Origin: Mesorhizobium sp. M2D.F.Ca.ET.226.01.1.1
GTDB taxonomy: Bacteria; Pseudomonadota; Alphaproteobacteria; Rhizobiales; Rhizobiaceae
Direction of reading: 5' to 3'
NCBI RefSeq assembly: GCF_004022705.2
Contig: NZ_RZOY02000014.1
Coordinates: 62,001-126,000, forward strand
DNA: 64,000 nt
Part shown: one piece after another, positions 59,345 through 64,000 of the stretch
How positions within the stretch are numbered: position 1 is the stretch's first letter
Layout of the letters: each line of letters starts with the position of its first letter
Notes under the pieces: generated by a model
What the model saw: only the letters and a program-made list of their open reading frames with translations
Database searches by the model: none
Told to the model about the DNA's origin: nothing
Position numbers and translations under genes: made by a program

Positions 59345-59953
59345 TCAGTATCCGACGGTGAAGCGCTGCCGGATATGCCGCGGGTTTTCGATCTCGTTCG
59401 CCATGGCGATGGCATAGTCCTCGAAGGAGATGCTGCTGCCCTTGTCGTTGGTCAGCAGCGTGTCCTTGCCGAGGCGGAACTTGCCGGTGCGCTCGCCGGC
59501 GACGAACAGAGCCGACGGCGACAGGAAGGTCCAGTCGAGATCGCTGACGGTCCTGAGCTTGTCCAGCAAGTCTCCGCCCTTGAGCGCCTCCGCCTTGTAG
59601 ATGGCCGGGAATTCCGGCGTGTCGACCAGGCGCTTGCCGGGCGCGACTTCGAGGCTGCCGGCGCCGCCGACGATGAGATAGCGCTTGACGCCGGAGGCGC
59701 GCACGGCCGCAATCAACGTGTCGGGATCGCTGGCGGTGAAATGCACCGAACTGATCACCGCATCGTGGCCCTTGATTAGCGCGGCCAGCGCGTCCTTGTG
59801 GAAAGCGTCGCCCTTGACGGCGGTGACGCCCGGGAGTTTGGCAATCTTCTCCGGATTACGGGCAATCGCGGTGATGGCGTGGCCGCCATCGGAGAGTTCC
59901 TTGAGCAGGCGCGAGCCGACCTGGCCGGACGCGCCGATGAGTGCGATCTTCAT
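59345..59953 (-). CDS. NAD(P)-binding YwnB/BlvrB-like protein
   Basis: The 202-residue Rossmann protein has MKIALIGASGQVGSRLLKEL (GxxGxxG motif), then TAIARNPEKIAKLPGVTAVK, GDAFHKDALAALIKGHDAVI and RYLIVGGAGSLEV. It belongs to the atypical SDR class of short NAD(P)H-binding proteins. These often act as stress-related reductases. It ends 47 bases from the XRE gene (convergent; a small CCGCCA-TC-TGGCGG hairpin at about 59303-59316 lies between) and starts 34 bases after the DsbA-like gene stop, so both may be co-transcribed. Confidence 0.87.
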   Translation of the reverse strand: MKIALIGASGQVGSRLLKELSDGGHAITAIARNPEKIAKLPGVTAVKGDAFHKDALAALIKGHDAVISSVHFTASDPDTLIAAVRASGVKRYLIVGGAGSLEVAPGKRLVDTPEFPAIYKAEALKGGDLLDKLRTVSDLDWTFLSPSALFVAGERTGKFRLGKDTLLTNDKGSSISFEDYAIAMANEIENPRHIRQRFTVGY

Positions 59954-59987
59954 GGAAGTTTTCCTTTGCTTCGGGGAGGGATCTGGG

Positions 59988-60632
59988 TCACGCCGCCTGG
60001 ATATGGGCGACGAGATTGTCGTAGCTGCCGAACAGAGCGTTGGAGCCGATCAAGCGCGGCGCGTCGTTGCGGATGACGGCGAGCGACGGAACGCCATGGG
60101 CATGGAGCCGCTGGAACAGCGCGCGTCCGCGGCCGACCAGCTCGCGATGCGCGGCCAGCACCTTGTCGGTCGGAGCCATCACTGCCGCGGCCGCATCCGC
60201 CAGGCCGGCATCGGTCAGCACTTCCGCCACGCCGTCGACCGTCACGATATCGCGCCCGTCGACATAGCGGGCGCGTTGGATCGCCTTCAACGCTGCAAGC
60301 CGCAGGCGCGGGTCGCCCACGCTGGCCGCGCTCACACCAAGCGTTGCGGCGTTGGAGTCGAGCAGCGTGCCGCGCACGTTGAGCACATTGTCGAGATAGG
60401 CCTGGCTGAAAACCTGTCCGCTCAGCCGCTCGATACGCTGGTCATTGGCCCAGGCATGGGCGGCGAAGCCTGCATCCATCGGCCGCGCGCCGGAAGCGGA
60501 GAACAGCCCGGTCGGCAAAAGCTCGAGCGCGACGCCGCTTGCCGCAAGCCTGTCCAGCATTGGCGTGGCGCCGTAGCACCAGCCGCAAAGCGGGTCGAAA
60601 AGATATGTCACGGTGATGTCGATCATTGCCAT
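59988..60632 (-). CDS. DsbA-family thioredoxin-fold protein
   Basis: About 214 residues from ATG 60632 (MAMIDITVTYLFDPLCGWCY); ATG 60626 is an alternative. The CGWC redox pair near residue 16 and the helical insert with VFSQAYLDNVLNVRG and AAHRELVGRGRALFQRL match FrnE/DsbA-like proteins. The cis-Pro strand reads HGVPSLAVI. There is no signal peptide, so it is cytoplasmic, which fits FrnE-like thiol oxidoreductases or isomerases. It is divergent from a LysR regulator across a palindromic site. Confidence 0.85.
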   Translation of the reverse strand: MAMIDITVTYLFDPLCGWCYGATPMLDRLAASGVALELLPTGLFSASGARPMDAGFAAHAWANDQRIERLSGQVFSQAYLDNVLNVRGTLLDSNAATLGVSAASVGDPRLRLAALKAIQRARYVDGRDIVTVDGVAEVLTDAGLADAAAAVMAPTDKVLAAHRELVGRGRALFQRLHAHGVPSLAVIRNDAPRLIGSNALFGSYDNLVAHIQAA

Positions 60633-60708
60633 CTGGTCCGAGGAACATCGTCTCCCTGCTAGATGGCAGTTCGGCCGGTTGCAAAAAACCGCGATCAATC
60701 ATACAAAC

Positions 60709-60727
60709 TGTCTGATCAGATCAGACA
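60709..60727. promoter_or_regulatory. Palindromic LysR-type operator
   Basis: TGTCTGATC-A-GATCAGACA is a perfect 19-base palindrome seven bases before the LysR gene start and in the promoter region of the divergent DsbA-like gene. It probably serves autoregulation and control of the redox genes. Confidence 0.65.
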
Positions 60728-60733
60728 ATAGCG

Positions 60734-61648
60734 ATGGCCGACCTCTTAAATCTCAACCGCCTCGTCTACTTCACCACCGTCGTGGAGACCGGATCTTTTA
60801 CAGCCGCTGCCGACCGCCTCGATGTCGCCAAGGCCGTGGTCAGCCATCAGGTCGGCAAGCTCGAGCAGGAGCTTGGCGCGACGCTGTTGCAGCGCACGAC
60901 CAGGCGCGTCACCGCGACCGAAGAGGGACGGCAGTTCTACGACCGCGCCGCCATCATCCTGCGCGAAGCGGAGGCGGCCTTTGGCGACATCTCGCAAAGC
61001 GTGGGCAGGCCGACCGGGACGCTGCGTCTCACCGCCTCGCTCGACTATGGCGCGAAGATTGTCGCTCCGACCATCGCCGACTATCTGCGGAAATATCCGA
61101 AGATGAAGGTCGAGGCGATCTTCGACGATGCGATCAGCAATCTGGTCGACGAGCAGATCGACCTTGGCATCCGCATCGGCTGGCTCGCCGATTCCTCCAA
61201 CCAGGCGCGGCGCCTGGGGACCTTGCAGCAATTCGTAGTAGCGACCCCGAAGCTCGCGGCTGGCTTTCCGAAAGATGTGAGCCCGAAGCTCGCAAAATCC
61301 CTGCCATGGGTCGGCAACGCGCAACTGCGCGGCACCGGTCAGTGGCTGTTCTCGAAGGACGGCGAAACGGTGTTGCCTGAGCTCAATCCGGTCATGGTCT
61401 GCGACAAGACCCCGGCGGTGCTGGCCTGTGTGCTGGCCGGCATCGGGCTCGGCATCTTCCCCGACTTCGCCGTCGAGGACGATATCGCGGGCGGTCGGCT
61501 CGTGCGGGTGTTTGCCGACTGGACCATGCCGTCGGGCGGCATCCATGCCGTCTATCCGCCGGCCCGCTTCAGACCGGCCAAGGTGCGCGCCTTCGTCGAT
61601 CTCTTGGCGGCAGCGGAGCGAAAGCGGGCGCGAAGGCGAGACGCTTAG
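60734..61648 (+). CDS. LysR-family transcriptional regulator
   Basis: The 304-residue protein has the N-terminal HTH (about 6-65: LNRLVYFTTVVETGSFTAAA, VAKAVVSHQVGKLEQELGAT, LLQRTTRRVTATEEGRQFY) and the periplasmic-binding-like effector domain (GTLRLTASLDYGAKIVAPTI, DLGIRIGWLADSSNQARRLG). The latter resembles the CrgA/AaeR-type LysR group. It probably regulates the divergent DsbA-like and YwnB-like genes through the palindrome at 60709. Confidence 0.92.
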   Translation: MADLLNLNRLVYFTTVVETGSFTAAADRLDVAKAVVSHQVGKLEQELGATLLQRTTRRVTATEEGRQFYDRAAIILREAEAAFGDISQSVGRPTGTLRLTASLDYGAKIVAPTIADYLRKYPKMKVEAIFDDAISNLVDEQIDLGIRIGWLADSSNQARRLGTLQQFVVATPKLAAGFPKDVSPKLAKSLPWVGNAQLRGTGQWLFSKDGETVLPELNPVMVCDKTPAVLACVLAGIGLGIFPDFAVEDDIAGGRLVRVFADWTMPSGGIHAVYPPARFRPAKVRAFVDLLAAAERKRARRRDA

Positions 61649-61662
61649 GATACCATTGCCAG

Positions 61663-61677
61663 GCCGCCTCAGGCGGC
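61663..61677 (+). terminator. Short hairpin after LysR gene
   Basis: GCCGCC-TCA-GGCGGC forms a 6-bp stem between the LysR stop and the next start. It is a weak terminator candidate without a T-run. Confidence 0.4.
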
Positions 61678-61693
61678 ATCACGGGAGATGTCC

Positions 61694-62032
61694 ATGGCCT
61701 ACAACGATCTCAGTTGGTCCCCCTCTGAAAAGAAGGCGGCCCGCGCAGCCTTCGACAAGGCTCTCGAGGTGGCGCTCGCCAGTACGATAGCCGAGTTCAA
61801 GAGAAAGGCGGACGCGGCGGCAACACCTGCCGACCTATGGGAGATCGAAGAGTATCTGGGGCAGCGGCGGCGGAAGATCGACCGGATGTTCGACTATCGC
61901 TATTCACAGCTTCCCGAGGTCTTTGCGAGCCTCATCCGAGCGGAGTATCTGGACGAAAATCTGCTTTCGGGTTTGTCGCAAGAAAAGAGGGAAATGATCC
62001 ACAGATTTGCCACCTGGAAACCCAGAGGCTAG
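61694..62032 (+). CDS. Fluorescence recovery protein (FRP) homologue
   Basis: ATG 61694 is preferred because GGGAG (61683-61687) is well spaced; ATG 61688 is two codons earlier. The 112-residue helical protein reads LSWSPSEKKAARAAFDKALE, then ADLWEIEEYLGQRRRKIDRM, FDYRYSQLPEVFASLIRAEY and LSGLSQEKREMIHRFATW. This is the FRP pattern known from cyanobacteria, including the dimer helices and the (Y/F)DYRYS-x-L-x-x-VFA-x-L signature. In cyanobacteria FRP binds the orange carotenoid protein and turns off photoprotection. No such protein is present here, so this member must have another partner. Confidence 0.8.
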   Translation: MAYNDLSWSPSEKKAARAAFDKALEVALASTIAEFKRKADAAATPADLWEIEEYLGQRRRKIDRMFDYRYSQLPEVFASLIRAEYLDENLLSGLSQEKREMIHRFATWKPRG

Positions 62033-62062
62033 TGCTGTCTCGCTGGTGGACCGCAGCATTCG

Positions 62063-62250
62063 TCACCTTCTGGCCGCGCGCCTCGGCGCCTGCGGCGGCT
62101 GGCCGAAGCTTCTCATGAAAGCGCGCCGCATGCGCCCGGCATCGCCGAAGCCGCTTTGCTCCGCGATGCGGTCAAGCGGCGCGTCGCTGGTCTCAACCGC
62201 CATGCGCGCGGCTTCCAGGCGCAGGCGATCGACAGCCTTGGCCGGCGCGC
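62063..62250 (-). pseudogene. AraC-family regulator, C-terminal HTH fragment
   Basis: On the minus strand one frame reads AKAVDRLRLEAARMAVETSD, then APLDRIAEQSGFGDAGRMRR and AFMRSFGQPPQAPR before a TGA at 62065-62063. That is the second helix-turn-helix and tail of AraC/GlxA-type regulators. No upstream part of the gene exists, because unrelated sequence begins at about 62250. It is a remnant with no function expected. Confidence 0.7.
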
Positions 62251-62298
62251 AGCGCCGATTTCGTCGCCATGCAGCTCGACACAGGCGGCACCTTAGGG

Positions 62299-63252
62299 TC
62301 AGATCTGTCGCCGCTTGGCTAACCGCTTCGGTGAGGCACCGGCATCGCCAGCGCGCCTGATATGGTCGATGAAAGCGCGCAGCTTGGGAAGGACCTGGTG
62401 CCGTTCCGGGTAATAGAGAAAAACACCGGGCGTGGTCACCGCGAAACGGCCGAGCAGCGACTGCAGGCGCCCGTCGGCGATCGGCGCTTCGGCGATTGGG
62501 CTCGGCACCTGCGCCAGCCCCACACCCTGGATCGCCGCGCCGAGCAGCGACGGATAGTCATGCGCGATCAACGGTCCCGAGACGATCGCCTCTATCGTCT
62601 TGTTGCCATCGACGAAGGACCATGGCGCGACCGAACCGTTCGAGCGGCGCAGGCGCAGGCAGGCATGATGGCGCAGATCCTCGATGCGCTCGGGCGCCGC
62701 GCGCCGGCGCAAATAATCGGGACTGCCGACGACCGCCATCGGGAAGGACGGTGTCAGGCGCACGGCGACCATGTCGGGCGCGATCAGATCGCCCATGCGG
62801 ATGCCGGCATCGAACCCCTCGGCGGCGAGATCGGCCAGCTCGCCGCTGGCGACGATCTCCAGCTCGATCTCGGGATAAGCCTGGCAGAAGGAGGCGATCA
62901 TCGGCTCCAGCAGCACCGGCACCACTGCCGGCGGCACTGAAAGGCGCAACAGCCCGGCCGGCCGCTGGCCCATTCCGCGCGCGATCTCGCTCGCGGCGAT
63001 CAATTCCTCGAAGGCCGGTCGGGCGCGGGCGAAAAAGCGCTCGCCAGCTTCGGTCAGTCCGACGCTGCGCGTCGTGCGGATGAAGAGCGCAGCACCGACG
63101 CGCGCCTCGAGCGTTCGTATCGCCTGGCTGATCGCCGACGGCGTGACGGCAAGCTCGGCCGCCGCCTTGCGGAAATTGCGATGCTTGGCGACGCTCAAGA
63201 AGGCCTCGATGCCGTCGAGCGCGCCATGCCTGACTGTGAAGTTCTGCTTCAT
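62299..63252 (-). CDS. LysR-family transcriptional regulator
   Basis: The 317-residue protein has an N-terminal HTH (about 10-70: LDGIEAFLSVAKHRNFRKAA, LAVTPSAISQAIRTLEARVG, LFIRTTRSVGLTEAGERFF) and the effector-binding domain (LLRLSVPPAVVPVLLEPMIA, GFDAGIRMGDLIAPDMVAVR, PWSFVDGNKTIEAIVSGPLI). It is divergent from the methyltransferase gene at 63338, with 85 bases between them, making that gene a candidate target. Its C-terminus is Arg/Lys-rich. Confidence 0.9.
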   Translation of the reverse strand: MKQNFTVRHGALDGIEAFLSVAKHRNFRKAAAELAVTPSAISQAIRTLEARVGAALFIRTTRSVGLTEAGERFFARARPAFEELIAASEIARGMGQRPAGLLRLSVPPAVVPVLLEPMIASFCQAYPEIELEIVASGELADLAAEGFDAGIRMGDLIAPDMVAVRLTPSFPMAVVGSPDYLRRRAAPERIEDLRHHACLRLRRSNGSVAPWSFVDGNKTIEAIVSGPLIAHDYPSLLGAAIQGVGLAQVPSPIAEAPIADGRLQSLLGRFAVTTPGVFLYYPERHQVLPKLRAFIDHIRRAGDAGASPKRLAKRRQI

Positions 63253-63337
63253 GACCCGTCGACATTATCGCGGATAGTCGCCCGCAGAAAGCCGCCATAT
63301 CTCTTGGGCGGGCCTTGAACACCAAAGGGAAGTGACA

Positions 63338-64000
63338 ATGACCGATGAACTCGATCGCGTGCGAGATCACTACCGCGCAACAGGATTGACCGACCGATTG
63401 AAGGCCGCACTAGCGGTCTTTGGACCCGAGGAAGAGCGGCTGAAGCCTGAGCAATTGGCCACGCTCGACCAATTCCACACGCGCGGGCTGGCTGCGACGG
63501 CCGAGCTCGCTAATCTGGCCGTCGTCACGGCCGACATGTCGGTGCTCGACGTTGGATCGGGTGTCGGCGGTCCCGCCCGCTTCCTGGCGGCGACCTATGG
63601 CTGCGAGGTGACCGGCGTCGATCTCAGCGAACCCTTCGTCGAGGCCGCGCGCTACCTGACCGCGCGAACTGGGCAGGACGGCAAGGTGTCGTTCGAAACC
63701 GGCAGCGCTCTGGCGCTGCCTTTCGAAGATGGCCGCTTCGATGCCGCGCTTTTGCAGCATGTGGCGATGAACATCGCCGACCGGCCGCTGCTCTATCGCG
63801 AGATCAGGCGCGTGCTGAAGCCGGGCGGAAAATTCGCGACCTTCGATGTCGTGCTGAACGGCGGCGATCCGCTCTATCCGGTGCCGTGGGCGAAGACACC
63901 GGGCGAAAGCTTCCTTCTGACAGCCGAAGCGACCTGCGAGGCGGTCGAGGCCGCCGGCTTCGCCACGCTCGTGCGCCGCGACGACACGGCTGCCGCCAAA
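63338..64000 (+). CDS. SAM-dependent methyltransferase (class I), cut by window end
   Basis: ATG 63338 follows a good ribosome site (AAAGGGAAG, 63324-63332). The visible 221 residues include motif I VLDVGSGVGGPARFLA (SAM binding), the acidic residue in VTGVDLSEPFVEAARYL, motif II-like LPFEDGRFDAALLQHVAM and the post-II block EIRRVLKPGGKFATFDVV. It looks like the UbiE/sarcosine-type small-molecule methyltransferase group. The C-terminus lies beyond the window. Confidence 0.88.
   Translation, partial: MTDELDRVRDHYRATGLTDRLKAALAVFGPEEERLKPEQLATLDQFHTRGLAATAELANLAVVTADMSVLDVGSGVGGPARFLAATYGCEVTGVDLSEPFVEAARYLTARTGQDGKVSFETGSALALPFEDGRFDAALLQHVAMNIADRPLLYREIRRVLKPGGKFATFDVVLNGGDPLYPVPWAKTPGESFLLTAEATCEAVEAAGFATLVRRDDTAAAK

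Noticed and set aside
62256-62298. Short plus-strand peptide following the AraC remnant
   Set aside because: It is too short and has no start or family similarity.

Overview
The window looks like chromosomal DNA of a soil alphaproteobacterium of the order Rhizobiales, most likely Mesorhizobium or a close relative. This is inferred from three things: the high GC content with strong third-position bias (which also produces many long antisense open frames), two copies of palindromic intergenic repeats of the rhizobial RIME type (6384-6480 and 50438-50536), and the imp/tss gene order, which resembles that of Agrobacterium and Rhizobium. No rRNA, tRNA or CRISPR array was seen.

Region 1 (1-3.1 kb) is a scar zone. 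It begins with the 3' end of a tightly overlapped operon that looks defence-related: an unidentified C-terminal tail, an HNH endonuclease, and an AbiJ-like protein that seems to lose its C-terminus at about 1810. Next come broken pieces of an alpha/beta hydrolase (minus strand) and of a short-chain dehydrogenase (SDR; plus strand).

Region 2 (3.1-47.2 kb) is a very large type VI secretion (T6SS) locus. The main minus-strand operon (44.06 to 24.0 kb) reads tssA-tssB-tssC-hcp-tssE-tssF-tssG-fha-tssJ-tssK-tssL-tssM-tagF, then an effector cassette: DUF2169 adaptor, ketoacyl-synthase-like protein that lacks catalytic residues, DUF4150 PAAR-like effector, and a putative immunity protein. ClpV (tssH) is divergent at the start of this operon. 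A vgrG/DUF6484/TIGR02270-type cassette lies on the plus strand at 20.9-24.0 kb. A second minus-strand operon (20.6 to 7.8 kb) holds a second FHA protein, a second TssL, a second TssM, a PP2C phosphatase, a Ser/Thr kinase, a DUF1036 protein and a large M23 + transglycosylase murein hydrolase. The edge carries a caspase-like/Sel1 protein, a lipoprotein, a CxxCH protein, a DUF6931-like protein and an OmpA protein. So there is one set of sheath, baseplate and ClpV genes but two FHA-TssL-TssM sets. A C-terminal SDR fragment lies just outside the far end (47.26-47.34 kb), mirroring the SDR fragment at the near end. This suggests the whole locus may have been inserted into an SDR gene.

Region 3 (47.3-57.4 kb) is metabolic. 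It holds an aromatic amino acid/histidine ammonia-lyase homologue without the MIO-forming Ala-Ser-Gly, a self-contained ECF41 sigma factor unit (AhpD-like target gene plus sigma factor, with a recognisable ECF41 promoter), and a branched-chain-amino-acid-type ABC transporter operon followed by an Asp/Glu-hydantoin racemase family protein and a GntR/FCD regulator. A TTGTATACAA operator precedes the transporter operon.

Region 4 (57.4-64 kb) holds small stress or redox regulator/enzyme pairs: a NAD-dependent epimerase with a divergent XRE regulator, an NAD(P)-binding protein, a DsbA-family protein with a divergent LysR regulator, a homologue of cyanobacterial fluorescence recovery protein, an AraC remnant, another LysR regulator, and a SAM methyltransferase cut by the window end.
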